Part shown: one piece after another, positions 28,259 to 43,128 of the stretch
How the letters are laid out: each line of letters opens with the position of its first letter
Numbering within the stretch: position 1 is the stretch's first letter
NCBI RefSeq assembly: GCF_026213295.1
Contig: NC_079423.1
Span: 13,664,538-13,728,537, forward strand
Source of the DNA: Gadus chalcogrammus
Taxonomy: Eukaryota; Chordata; Actinopteri; Gadiformes; Gadidae
DNA: 64,000 nucleotides
Direction: 5' to 3'
Translations under genes and position numbers: made by a program
The notes under the pieces: model-generated
Databases searched by the model: none
Seen by the model: the letters and a program-made list of their open reading frames with translations, nothing else
What the model was told of the DNA's origin: nothing

Positions 28259-28284
28259 CCAAGTGTGATGTCAATCACACTTGG
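28259..28284. repeat. Perfect inverted repeat (11 bp arms, 4 bp loop)
   Basis: CCAAGTGTGAT, loop GTCA, then ATCACACTTGG. It is a perfect hairpin in unique sequence. There is no U tract or gene end to make it a terminator. It may be a paired binding site, a small-element remnant or chance. Confidence 0.85.
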
Positions 28285-28458
28285 CCTATAATAACTGACT
28301 TATTATTTTAAGCAATTAGCCTGATAGGGTTTTTATATAGGGCTGGGGACATGGGCAGAATTTTTATATCATTAAATATATGTTGCAGTTGATAATTATC
28401 ACATCCAGCCTTAAAATACCCTTTAAACTGGACTGGACAGAGATAATATAAACCTCTG

Positions 28459-28491
<33 letters not shown>

Positions 28492-28493
28492 TT
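28459..28493. repeat. Poly-A joined to (TA)n
   Basis: A run of 17 A followed directly by about nine TA units. This could be the tail of a degraded retroposed copy on the + strand, but no body is recognisable upstream. Confidence 0.85.
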
Positions 28494-28845
28494 AGTTTAC
28501 ATGTCAAGTTAAAGGGATTTTTTGGTCCTAAGTGAAATGAATATGAAATTAGAAAGAAAAATGGTGTTAAAAGTGAATGCCACAATTTTCGTTTCTGTTC
28601 AGATACAACAAGGCCAATGTTCTTTCATTCACATTTATATGCAAAAAATATTAGGCTATCCCATTTACTTGCATTGTAAAATATGAATAAGTTGATGACT
28701 ACATGACATGCATTTTGTAGCATATAATATTCTTTCATTCTCAAGTCTCAGAATGAGAATTGTGATACGTTTTGCCAGATCAACAAAACATTATAGTAAT
28801 ACACTGACAGTTTCCACTAGTGTAGACAATCAACACAAAATGTGC

Positions 28846-28856
28846 ATATATATATA

Positions 28857-28912
<56 letters not shown>

Positions 28913-28917
28913 TACAT
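28846..28917. repeat. (TA)n microsatellite, about 70 bp
   Basis: TA alternation with single G interruptions at both ends, self-complementary. Confidence 0.95.
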
Positions 28918-29352
28918 GGGTATATACACACAAATATACAACATAATATATATAAATACACACTTCTACTATGCACTAGTAACAGTGGGTAGGCCCTGAG
29001 TTGTACATATCTATTTGCACGTGCCAGAAAGGGACAGTTACCCAGTTACCAAGAGATGGTAACTGGGGTAAACTTTGGCAAAACAGAAAATGCTTTCAGT
29101 CCATGCTCTATGCTTACGCAAACCACGGAAAATAATGCTCTCAAACCTTATCGAATTGAGCCTATATTTATATCCAAGATATTTATAATGCGATCATTTT
29201 TGTTATAGTTTTATCGCCCAACCCTACCCTGTGATCATTCTAAAGCTTTGTTTCATTCATTCATCACCATATTGTTTTAAATACCAGTTTGCCTTAAGGG
29301 CCTCTTAAACTGTTGCCCCATTAGGGTGAATAATGCTCATTGTTTCCTCGGA

Positions 29353-29430
29353 GAGGCCTAGAGAGAGGCCTAGAGAGAGGCCTAGAGAGAGAGCTAGAGA
29401 GAGAGCTAGAGAGAGAGCTAGAGTGAGAGG
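29353..29430 (+). repeat. 12 bp minisatellite grading into GA-rich DNA
   Basis: Tandem units of AGAGAGGCCTAG (three copies) pass into AGAGAGAGCTAG (three copies) and then into GAGAGG. Both unit types contain a palindromic core (AGGCCT or AGCT). The gradual change suggests expansion from a GA array with point changes spread by slippage. Confidence 0.85.
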
Positions 29431-29904
29431 GAGAGGGAGAGAGAGGGAGATAATAACAAGGTTCATCTTACATGGCCGGCTCCATAGGGAAGTCCCTGAT
29501 AGAATACAACTTTGTGAACTTGCACAAGTATATGATGATGGTGACAGGAAGGCCCTTTGGCACAGAACAAGAGGAAACAGTTGATCCAGAGGCAACACAC
29601 CGGACGATACAAGCCGACCGTCTCTCAACACGTATGGTAGAATGTCTTCATGACGTTGGTGGCAGGCCCGGAGTGGCTTGGGCTTGTGGTAATGAGCAGG
29701 AATAGGGTTAAGTGTCAGCTAACACTGTGGATCAGTCTCGGCATCTGTGAAGCCATCCCACATTGGCGAAATCCAAGTTGGCAAGGTGGAGAGCCCCCAT
29801 GTAACCGATTTTAGAAAACGGAGATTCAAATATGCGCCATTTAGCTTTGACTTCCTTGTTCTTTCTTTACAGTTGCTTGAAATGTTTGGTTGGGGGTTTG
29901 AGGT

Positions 29905-30095
29905 ACTTTTTTTTGTTCAGGTATTTATTGCTTTTTGGGCCTAATGGACAGGACAATGTGGAGAGAAAGGAAAGCGGGTTGGAGAAGAGCGGGAATGAAA
30001 TGCAGCACAGGACCTCAGCTGGTATGCTGGGTCAAAGCGGTTTTCCTACATGGTTAGCGCGCTAGCCATTTGACCCATTGAGCCGCCTTTCCGTC
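29905..30095 (-). mobile_element. tRNA-derived SINE, minus orientation
   Basis: Read on the minus strand it starts near 30095 with a tRNA-like head (GGCTCAATGGG, then GGCTAGCGCGC). It continues through a pyrimidine-rich body with TCTCTCC and ends with CAATAAATACC and an A/T tract near 29905. This layout of tRNA head, TCTCTCC..GTCCTGTC body and AATAAA-like tail matches a SINE type I recall as common in teleosts. The promoter boxes are degenerate, so it is a fossil. Confidence 0.6.
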
Positions 30096-31176
30096 TTTCC
30101 GACACAACGAACATCGGAATTGCCAAGAAAGCATAGCACCAACATTGAAGATTTTGTTTCTCTTCCCTATCTGGGTGGCGTGTCCCCATGAATGCTGTCA
30201 TTATCCTCAACATTTGCGTCAATTGTGGTGACTTCTGACATAGTTCCCCTCCCCCCCCTCAGACAAGTCAAACCATTTACCATGAACGTCTATACGCGTC
30301 ATCAGTACACGCCTGTTCCCTGCCCCGTTTGGCATTTACAGCCAGATACATTGTAATTTAGACAATGTACCACATACATTTGGATATTCTGTTCAGCAGC
30401 CAACAAAAAAAATGAAAAAGTAGGGACCTGGCACGGAACTGAGCATATAATGGTAATGTCTGTTCATCATCGGCGAAAATGTCTCTCATTTACGCACGTC
30501 CTCTGCTAATTACTCTTTCATGGGCCTTAACTGCGTTGGCATCAGCTAATAAAAGCTTATTTCATTCAGAGTCCGAAATAATGAAGCCATTCTCTGTAAT
30601 GTTTCTGTTATCTTTAAGGTATTGTACCAATTCTCCGGGCCCACAAAAGACACCACATTCTATCACTCAAATGAGATTCCAGTTATATTTTCCTCAGCTT
30701 TTGTTCATTTTATGCCCTCTGCTCTACAGTAGGAAGCGTCCAATGTGGGAAATGCTTTAAGATAATCTTCCCGGAGGGAGATATAATACATTATTATGGG
30801 ATAGAATAGAAGCCGGGCTCGCAGAGAGTGGCGAGACAAGGGGGTTGGGATTGGCGTGAATTTTGTTAGCACAGAAAACGCATTTGGATTCATGGGCATG
30901 ATTCAACCTTTTCCAAATGTGTCAGTGTTCAAATCGGTCACTTTGAGCACCGTAAAGTATAACATTGGGGAAAAGGCGTGATATGGTGGTCAACCTCCAT
31001 ACCCTCCTCAACCCACATCAACCCGTCATCCATATTTACTGAATCAAATCACTTTCTCTGTCTTCTATCCTCAAGACTCTCGGTTTCCCTGCTGGTACCG
31101 TGAATCACCAGTATGAGATTCTCACACCCTCGGGCAAGGCAAAAAAATAAATACAATGAGAGATTCAGCAGGAGGT
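30096..31176. other. Intron 1, unique, possible conserved noncoding DNA
   Basis: No coding sequence. The block at about 30430-30630 has several homeodomain-type TAAT cores and lacks repeats, so it is a reasonable but unproven candidate for conserved regulatory DNA. Confidence 0.35.
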
Positions 31177-31190
31177 GGGGGGGGGGGGGG
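31177..31190 (+). repeat. Poly-G run (14 G)
   Basis: Lies 50 bp upstream of the long GA array. Confidence 0.95.
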
Positions 31191-31238
31191 CTGGCCATGT
31201 TTACCCATCATACCTAACACCAGAAGCACATCGTTCCT

Positions 31239-34384
<3,146 letters not shown>

Positions 34385-34530
34385 TTACTGTTTGGTCATT
34401 TAGCGAGAGAGCTTTCTCCAAAGCAGCTTACAGTGAATTTTGTAAACAGTTCATTAAGGAGGTAGGGGTTTGGCATCTTGATCAAGGATGCCTAGGAGTA
34501 AGCTACGGACAGTGGGGTTTGATTAAAACA
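34385..34530 (-). mobile_element. SINE 3'-tail family copy, minus orientation
   Basis: On the + strand, CATTTAGCGAGAGAGC followed by TCCAAAGCAGCTTACAGTG (34398-34433) is the reverse complement of the conserved SINE/LINE 3' tail (GCTTTGGATAAAAGCGTC type) that recurs near 53.8-54.3 kb. The tRNA-like head, expected toward 34530, is too decayed to recognise with certainty. Confidence 0.6.
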
Positions 34531-36154
34531 CCCTAACAACTGCTAACCTGTTCGGCCCCCCTTGTCTAAGCGAGATTGCTTGAAGATCAAGGAGGTGTTG
34601 TTGTTTCCGTTGTGTGTTTTCCGCAGGGTGCGCAAATAACTGTGTTGTGTTGTATTGTTCTTTATTTATTTAGTTAATTCACTAGAGCCTTATTTAAATC
34701 AATGCCGGGAAACTCGGGTAATGAGCAGGCAGAATAGGGCGCTAGCTAGCGATTGGAAAAGAGATGGATTCTCTCTGCTGGGTGTTTTATGGCTCACCGT
34801 TATTGTCTCGTGCTTGCCGGTACCCAGCCAGATCTCCCAGATGCTCTGGCAATTTCCATAGGCTTAATGAACCCGTGCAGTTAGACAACATGGGATCCTT
34901 CCTCTGCTCTTTCTCCACCACTTCACCCCAGCCGGGCTGCCTGCGCATTATTGGGGGGGGGGGGAGCAAGGATCAACGCCCTGTGATGTAATCGGCTGTA
35001 GATAACAGTTCAGCAATGGCGTGTATGCCAAACATAAAAAGCAATATGGTGCTTTTTTGGAGCGGTGCCAACGCTAAGACTAATGGGTCCATGATGATGA
35101 ACGGTAATTGCTCCACAAGTCAAAACGACTCAACACCCATCCCCCCCCACCCACTCCTGATCCTGACCGGGTTTTGGATTGTACCCTACTTTAGCAATTG
35201 CATTAGAGAGAAGAATGGTGATCGACATGGCTGGAAGGTAATTGAGTTAGAGGATGTGTTAGTGGTAGTTTGCAATGTTGCACAATGTTGATGAGTGGTT
35301 GGGGTTTTGATGAATGTGAAGAAGTTTCCTGCTTTACAGTGGGGAGAACAAGGCATGCTAGGGTGTTTGACTCCCGACCCAAGTTTCTTATCGCCCTCCT
35401 TGGACAAGATGTCAAACTCCTTATTTATACTTAAATTACCTTATCTTAAATTCACAGATGTACATATTGAATTGCATTTATTGGCATGTACATGTATTCA
35501 CAAATAGTCATTTCAATGGACCATGCTTAGTGCTAGTGTTGCTGGAACTTTGTAATGTTTACTGAATGAAACTGTGTGTAAGGAAGGACTACATTTTCTG
35601 TATTGTGCAGGTCAGTGCTCTCCTCATAGGATGAGCTCAACCTTATTTTCTACTTCACGGGATCGTTTTTAAAATGGATGTCCAAAATGCTGAATGCGTA
35701 TCATTGTGTGTGTGAAATTGGGGCTGAGATATAGCAAAAGTCTATTTTCTGAAAACGAAAGAAAGTACAACAAGACAAAGGCTTGTCTCAAAAAGGAGGC
35801 CTACACACGCTTGAGTTCATCGACAACAGCCGATGCCCCCTGCACATTATTATTCAAATTAATCCCGGAAAAATATCGTTTTCATGCTGATTCGCTGTTT
35901 TTTTCCAGCTGATTTGAGATTCAAATGGCTTTCTCAGACCCTGACGTGTCGAATATACAGAAAAATGAACCCTACTGAAAATCTTATATTGAGTGCAGTG
36001 AATTGGGTTCCACCGTTTTAAACAGCGTGTTCACAATTTCCCCCATAGATCTGATTCATTCATACCTCCCATACCGTCCCACACTGGTGGGTGGTAGCTT
36101 TTACAACCAAAAGCCCCACTATGGTAATGTTGTTATTTGACTCATGTCCTTCTA
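34531..36154. other. Intron 1, nothing recognised
   Basis: Unique sequence with a G14 run at about 34951-34964. No coding or transposon structure. Confidence 0.45.
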
Positions 36155-36480
36155 TAGTGGTTCCCAACCTTGGGGCAAGACACCACTTGGTTTTATTCTC
36201 TGATAAAGGGTCGCAGAAGATTGCTGACAAGCAAGTACATTTATTTTTTTTTCTCTCATAGACGACGTGTGTATAAAATGCCAGCCTAATGATTTACAGC
36301 CACAAGCAAATCACTCAGTGTGCAGTTGAGGGATTTGATTACATTCAACGGGACATCGACATCACCGGCAGATGTTGATTGGGTAAACTATTTGTGTCGA
36401 AGTAAAGTTAAGGATTGGTGGGGTCGCAAACATTTTTCCGAGCTAGAAATAAGGTCACAGGCCAAAATCAGTCTGGCACC
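36155..36480. mobile_element. Possible hAT-type transposon fragment
   Basis: TAGTGGTTCCCAACCTTGGG at 36155 resembles the terminal inverted repeat of many vertebrate hAT non-autonomous elements, and GGGTCGC occurs internally (about 36208 and 36422). The matching opposite terminus was not found, so the right limit is a guess and the element is truncated or misidentified. Confidence 0.3.
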
Positions 36481-36808
36481 ACAGGTCTGCTAACTCCTAA
36501 CCACCCCTGAAAATGGTCCAGCTTACAGACTAGGATATTGATGACCAGTGACTAATGGCCGCTCCTGTGTATGGGAGGCTACTCAGCTAAGGAGACCCCA
36601 CACATAACACCAATAACAGCCAATGCACTCATGTGATGTGGTGGGAGAATAGGTTATTTTAGTTGACTTGAATTCCAGCACGCTTTTCATGTAGAAGCTA
36701 TTTTAGTAACGTTATTTTTATTTCGGTGTTGTTTTATTCATGAACAAGTAGGATCAGGTTAGGCATTCGACTGTGGACATCTTGGTTTTCGAAAGTACTC
36801 AGAGTGGA

Positions 36809-36856
36809 CCCCCCCCCCCCCTAACCAGTAAAACATCCTGCCCCCCCCCCCCCCCC
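36809..36856 (+). repeat. Paired poly-C runs (13 C and 16 C)
   Basis: Two C homopolymers at 36809-36821 and 36841-36856, separated by 19 bp. Confidence 0.95.
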
Positions 36857-37255
36857 TCCTGCCGGGGTGCTCTGGCAGCTTTACAACGGGACAACATCAG
36901 CGTCTTTCCGTTTCACCGTGGCTGAGCATGTCGCGTCCAGAGAGCGAAGTATATCAGTGTCCACAATGGATCCGTGCTGGGGGAGGGCGTCGTCTTTACT
37001 CTCCTGAAAGCAGCACACATCCTGCCCAGCCAACCGCCACCGATTCAAGAGCTCCGGGGGCAGGCCTGGACGGAACCCAGTTAATGGTTGTCTCTCCGTC
37101 CTTTCACATCCCCTCTCGGGGCTGCCATCAGGACATTAGCAGCACTGCCATCAGTGCTGCTAATGTTTTGGGCTGTTTGGCTTTCTCTCGCTCTCCTTCG
37201 CCTTTTCCCCCCCCCCCTCCCAACCCCAAACCCTGGCTCCTTCCCCTCCGCAGTA

Positions 37256-37256
<1 letters not shown>

Positions 37257-37287
<31 letters not shown>
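37257..37287 (+). repeat. Poly-C run (31 C)
   Basis: The longest homopolymer in the window. Proline and glycine runs in local open frames are translation of it. Confidence 0.95.
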
Positions 37288-37288
<1 letters not shown>

Positions 37289-38040
37289 AGGCGGTGGTGC
37301 AGCCAGAGGGACGGTGGTGTGTTTAACCACGGGAACAGAGAGGGTCTTAATAAGCATAATTGCCGTTCACCGTCGTTGTTGGATGTTGGATGTGCTGTAC
37401 GGAGAGCCCGGAGTGATTAAGGCAATCTCTAATGGGGGGATTGTCTATCTATCTATAAAATTAGCCGGCGCAAAACGTTATGATGAATCACGGACCATGT
37501 CAAGTGCGGGACCGGCGTTGCCCAGAACGCAATCTACTCTGAACGGAGCAGCGATTAAGAAGTGTATACTTATTGAAGCCTGCGTAGATAGTGAGAGACA
37601 GTTGATGTATTTTAACAGAACTTTTTGTATCTTGTGCACGAGTTCGCAGATGGATGTAGCCGGCAGGTACACACACACACGCACGCACGCACGCACGCAC
37701 GCACGCGCGCGCGAAAAAACAAACAAACACTTTGTGGAGGGGAAGGGGAAGGAAAGAGAGCCATACAGAAACACTTTCCATATCGTATTTCCTCCCGTGT
37801 CGCGAGCGGGCAGCCCGGCAGTGAGGCTGCAAAAGCCCCCCTGCCGCCCGCACTTCCACGCTCCGTGGGCCCACCGTCGGGCTGCTTTCAGACGGCGTGT
37901 TCCCCGCTGCTGAGATATGGCGGCTTGATGCGTAGGCTCCGTGCTCTGCACATCGCCGCTCTCAGTCCACGCAACACCAGTGAGCCGTGGCGGTGTGTGC
38001 GCATGAAGGAGTGTGTGGTGGTGGGTGTACACGTTGGTAA
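37288..38040. other. Intron 1, unique plus short CACG array
   Basis: 37320-37500 is repeat-poor unique sequence. 37669-37713 is a (CACG)n/(CG)n alternating array with strong Z-DNA potential. 37800-37990 is CpG-rich. No exon-like coding signal with intron-compatible phase was found. Confidence 0.4.
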
Positions 38041-38323
<283 letters not shown>

Positions 38324-39360
38324 ATGTGTGGAGGCGGGGTGTATGAATGACTTCTTGTTTATATGTAGGTGTATGGAGTATATGACTTGTATGTTTGTGT
38401 CTATGTGCGTGGGTGTGTGTACGTATTCTCTAAGTACGGCGGTGTACTCTCGGTGTGTATGTGTTAGTGCGTGCGTCAGTGAGTGTGCCTCATCTCCCAA
38501 GGTAGCCAGTACGAATGCCCTGGTGCTATATTACAGCTGCACTCCTGGTGTGCCGAGCAACACCTTTCTTGTGTGTTTCATCACGGAGATATTCCACCGA
38601 AAACAAGAATCTTTGCGAGTGGATCAAAGGTTTCAGAAGGGGATTTTAATAACTGTACTTCAGACAGTGGACAGTCCACACTGTAACAATTCGAAACCTT
38701 GACATACCCTTTTTCCTTGCCGTTCACCCCAGGCTCCGAGTTTGTGTGAGCCAATTACGAGCTCACAGATCCCCCCCATCCAGCCTCCAGCCTCCATGAT
38801 TGGTCGGAACAAACATGATGCGAAAGAAAGAAAGCAAGCGAAAACGCCCGGTCCACCCAGATTCGAGCTCATCTGCCATTCGACACTTCCCAGAATCGAA
38901 AGTGGTCGAGTGGTCGGGGACCTCCAGAAATAAAGTCAGTCGGCAAAACAAACAGTCCGTGCCGAGTTATATCTGTGCCTGTCGGCGGGGGCGATTCCTC
39001 CCCGGCGCATTTATTCCAATATTTGCTGATGACTGAAGCTAAGTTAAGTGCACTGGCAATTGCTTATTTCCCTTTTGTCAGTATGATGAATGCGGTCACA
39101 CATATCGGACTGCGCAGGGATAGCAGACTCCTCTGACAATGAAGGATTGGCCATTTGTGTCCATGGACAGAGCACATCAAAACAGCCCCTAAGGGCCCCC
39201 CCCCCCACCCCAGCCCCCCCCACCCTCACTCCCCTGGCTCGTGTGGACGCAAACGACTACTCCCTTTTTGCTGCCTCTGTCCCCCTGACGGAGGAAGTGC
39301 ACGGCGTGGTATTTACGGCGTAGTGCACGGGGCCGTCTGACATTGGCGGGTGTGATGAGC

Positions 39361-39499
<139 letters not shown>

Positions 39500-39830
39500 G
39501 TGTTTTATCTGCGCTCCTTACGGGAAGCGGTGTGTCAACGATGACACCGAGTACCCGCGCGATGTTTTCCCTCTCCTCTTCTTTGTCGATGATAAGGGTG
39601 ACATTTGAAGCGCCCCAGCAGTCGACGACCATAACGTGATGACTCTCCAGGAGTGAGTCTAAATGTTGGCGGGCGTGCACCCCCCCCCCCACACACACAA
39701 CCCCCACCTCCCCCCCTACCACCCCCAGCCCCCCAATGTTGATCCTTGTCACGCTCCCTGGACACTACAGAAATACATTTTGCTTTGGATTTGTCCAGGC
39801 GTTTCATCACGGTGTACTGATTTGTAGAAA

Positions 39831-40017
39831 CGTACACACAAACACACCCACAGCCCCACACACGCACACACATGCATACACACACACACACACCCCCACA
39901 CGTCACACACTCCCGGCTAACAGGCTGGCAGTACCTCCAGCTCATGTCCGGCTCTAACCTCTCTCTCTGTCTCTCTCTCTCTGTCTCTCTGTCTCTCTGT
40001 CTCTCTCTCTCTCTCTG

Positions 40018-40054
<37 letters not shown>
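39831..40054 (+). repeat. Composite repeat, copy B: CA array, conserved module, CT array
   Basis: An imperfect CA array (39831-39909) is followed by CACTCCCGGCTAACAGGCTG, GTACCTCCA and CATGTCCGG (module to about 39958), and then a (CT)n/(CTGT)n array (39959-40054). This matches copy A at 19585-19712 but lacks its 10 bp insert after CCCGG. It supports a dispersed element with microsatellites at both edges. Confidence 0.78.
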
Positions 40055-40056
<2 letters not shown>

Positions 40057-40439
40057 CTCCTGCCTCCCCAGTTCTCTGGAGTTCCGCCAGGCTTGCCCTG
40101 TCACTTGGGTAGTGGATGAAGGGTGGTCTGGTGGGATGGGGATTGGAGGAAAGAGTTTGGCTAGAAATACCCAACTAGCCTCATAGAGCAGAATGTGTTT
40201 TGGAGTACACACACAGACACGCACACAAATTAAGTAACACACACAAACAAATAGACTGAGGTGGGTGCCATTTCTAGCAGAAAAGCATTGCGATAGCATC
40301 AGCTTGATTAGTTAACCCTTGTTTGTTTTATTTAATTTCTTCTACGTTAAATGTTTGGACGTATCTCTATTGCAGTCGCTGTATGTTGTGCACGTTTTCG
40401 CAAGTGCAGAGGAAAGTGTACGGGAGCTTTAAGCGGTTC

Positions 40440-40860
40440 GGATAGAGTAAGTGATGGAGAGATTGAAGCAGAGAAAGAGAGGGAGGGAGTGAGGGTTAGG
40501 GAGAGAGAGATAGCAAGAGAGGGAGATAGACGGGGAGAGAGAGAGAGAGGATGAGAAGTAGACTTTTGAAAGTGCCAAAGGGAAAGAGATTATAAAAGCA
40601 TATAGACGGAAAAACTCAGAGCTTCTAAGAGATTTGTAGCAGGAAAGATTGATCGTGGCAGATATATGTGCCGCGCGGTATATATAGAGAGGGAGAGAGA
40701 GAGAGGAGAGGTGGAGGGAGCAGAACGAGGGCGTGAGATAAAGAAGAACAGAGAGAGATATATCGGAGGAGGAGCCAGGGGGCCCGTAGAAACATTGGAG
40801 AGAGAAGGATGGAGAGACGGATGGAGAGCAGAGGAGAATGAAAAGGAGAGCCGAGGACAG
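40440..40860 (+). repeat. GA-rich polypurine region
   Basis: Two GA-dense blocks (about 40440-40550 and 40685-40860) with GAGAGA and GGAG motifs. The 188-residue minus-strand frame across it is low-complexity Ser/Leu/Pro and is not credible as a gene. Confidence 0.8.
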
Positions 40861-41037
40861 ATGGCGGTGGGAGGCATGTGTCTGCGGTGTGCTGGGTAAT
40901 CCTGGCCAGCCTCTCCCACGGAGACGGTAGCACGGTGACTCTGTTACCTGGGATAAGTGTTGCAAAGCAGATGTTAATATGAGGTCGCTCGGCACGCTGA
41001 TGGAGCCGGCAGAAACAGAAATGCGAATGATCTGATG

Positions 41038-41168
<131 letters not shown>

Positions 41169-41272
41169 TTTGACATGCATCACAAAGATTCCCTTGCCTG
41201 CAGAAGCGGATTGCTAGTTTCTACGCATGCACGTTTCGCACTCCGGTTCCCATGCTATACTATCGACTTTCC

Positions 41273-41306
<34 letters not shown>

Positions 41307-41778
41307 GTGTGTGTTCTCTTGAATGACAGCCGCACACATCAAGAAAGGGAGAGGGCGATCGCGTGATAAGTAATCTGCCGGTGTCTTTGTCTCTGCACAC
41401 ATTATGGCATATTTGAAATCAAATGAGGCATAATTAATAGGCTCCCAAGGCCCCGCTGCGTAACAACGCCCTGGGCTCCATCAGACCTTTCAGCGGCTGG
41501 CCCGGCCACCCACCCAGCAATCACCCAACCTCCTGCCCCCCCCACCCCCCAAAACCCCCCATCGCCGCCTCCGTCCGGTCCTTAGAGTTACCGCCGCCAC
41601 GCTATGGCACGAAAACGCAATTATCGCGTCGTATGCGTTCTTCCCTCTCGCCGCTGTGTGTGCGTGGGTGTTTGTGTGTTGTTGTCTCTTTTTTTTCTCG
41701 CCCACTTTCATTTTCAGCTTCTTCTTTTTTTTTTTCATATCTATTGCGTAACGCCGGTGTCACGTGTGCTCGCGCGCA

Positions 41779-42262
41779 CGCTGTGCTCTCTCTCGCTCGC
41801 TCGCTTGCGCTCTCCCTCTCGCTCGCTCGCTCTCTCGTTCGCACTCTGGCTCTCTCGCTCTCTTTCTCACACACACGCACCGCTAAGGCCCTCTCTCCCC
41901 CCCCCCCCCTCTCTCTCTCTCGCTCTCTCGCTCTCTCTCTCTCTCGCTCTCTCGCTCTCTCCCTCCATCGCCCGCCATCTCCCTCCATCGCCCTCACTCT
42001 GAGTCCCTCCCCCTCTCTCTTGTTCTCTCCCCCCGCTCTCTCAGTATCTCTCACTCCCTTCCTCTCCAGCTCACTCTCTTAGTCCCTACCGCTCCATATC
42101 TCTCCGTCTCTCACTCTATCGCCCTCTCCATCAGACTCTCTCGCTTTCCATCCCCCCCCCCTCTCTCTCTCTCTCTATCGCTGCATCTCTCTCTTTCCCA
42201 CCCCCTCCCTCCATCCCCCTCCCTTTCCATCTCCCTCCCCCTCCCCCCTGCCTCCATCTCCC
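41779..42262 (+). repeat. Long polypyrimidine (CT-rich) tract, about 480 bp
   Basis: CTCTCGCT, CTCT, CCCT and C-run motifs with few purines on the + strand. It generates long Ser/Leu/Arg frames on both strands. It is the longest strand-asymmetric block in the window. Confidence 0.9.
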
Positions 42263-42369
42263 CCCAGCCCTCTGGTTCTCTCGGGCAGATATGTGCGTGC
42301 TGAATCCCATGGTCTAATACACACAGGAATGGCTCTGTAGCGGCTAGAGACCGAGCTGCACTCGTTTTG

Positions 42370-42509
<140 letters not shown>

Positions 42510-42856
42510 GCACGGTGAAAGAGATGCAGTGGTTCAACTGTGTATGACGATTAGGAGAAGGCTTCTCGGGGGAGCCGGTGGTTTCCAGCGAAAGCCGTTT
42601 GGGATCCGGAGAGTGTCGGTTCTGATAGTCTGTCGGTGTGTGTTGGGAATGGGATGTTTACATCATAGCAGAGGTGGAGATGCTTTGATAGACCAGGTGC
42701 GTTTAGGATTCAGTTCTTTAGAGTGAAATTGGGTTTCGTTCCGAACACACTCTTTTTATTTTTATCGAGATACAGCACGACTGAGATGTGAACTGTTTTG
42801 TTTTTATGGGTGAAACATGGTGACCGATCACTAGGCAGTGTTTGCTCTTGTTCAAG

Positions 42857-42885
42857 CACACACACACACACACACACATAAACAT

Positions 42886-42934
<49 letters not shown>

Positions 42935-43038
42935 TAATGCGAATAACCGTATATGCAGACACACAGGCAGGCACACACACAAACCGGCACAAACATAATG
43001 CACAAACCCACATGCAGAAACACAGGCAGAAACACACA

Positions 43039-43124
<86 letters not shown>
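42857..43124 (+). repeat. Compound (CA)n array with CATA variants
   Basis: Three CA blocks (42857-42879, 42909-42934, 43032-43124) joined by ACAT-containing degenerate CA repeats. It lies about 350 bp after an array of the opposite strand orientation (TG at 42374-42506), so the pair could base-pair as a large imperfect inverted repeat. Confidence 0.93.

Positions 43125-43128
<4 letters not shown>

Noticed and set aside
37669..37713. Regular spacing of CACG units considered as a CRISPR-like or binding-site array
   Set aside because: It is a simple tetranucleotide microsatellite without unique spacers, in a vertebrate intron.
38960..39036. Peptide ending FADD, reminiscent of a reverse transcriptase active-site motif
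   Set aside because: Only four residues match, directly followed by a stop. No other reverse transcriptase block is present on either strand nearby.
41602..42082. Arg/Glu-rich and Ser/Leu-rich frames of about 150 codons on both strands
   Set aside because: They come from the polypyrimidine tract. Both strands are open because CT/GA repeats lack stop codons.
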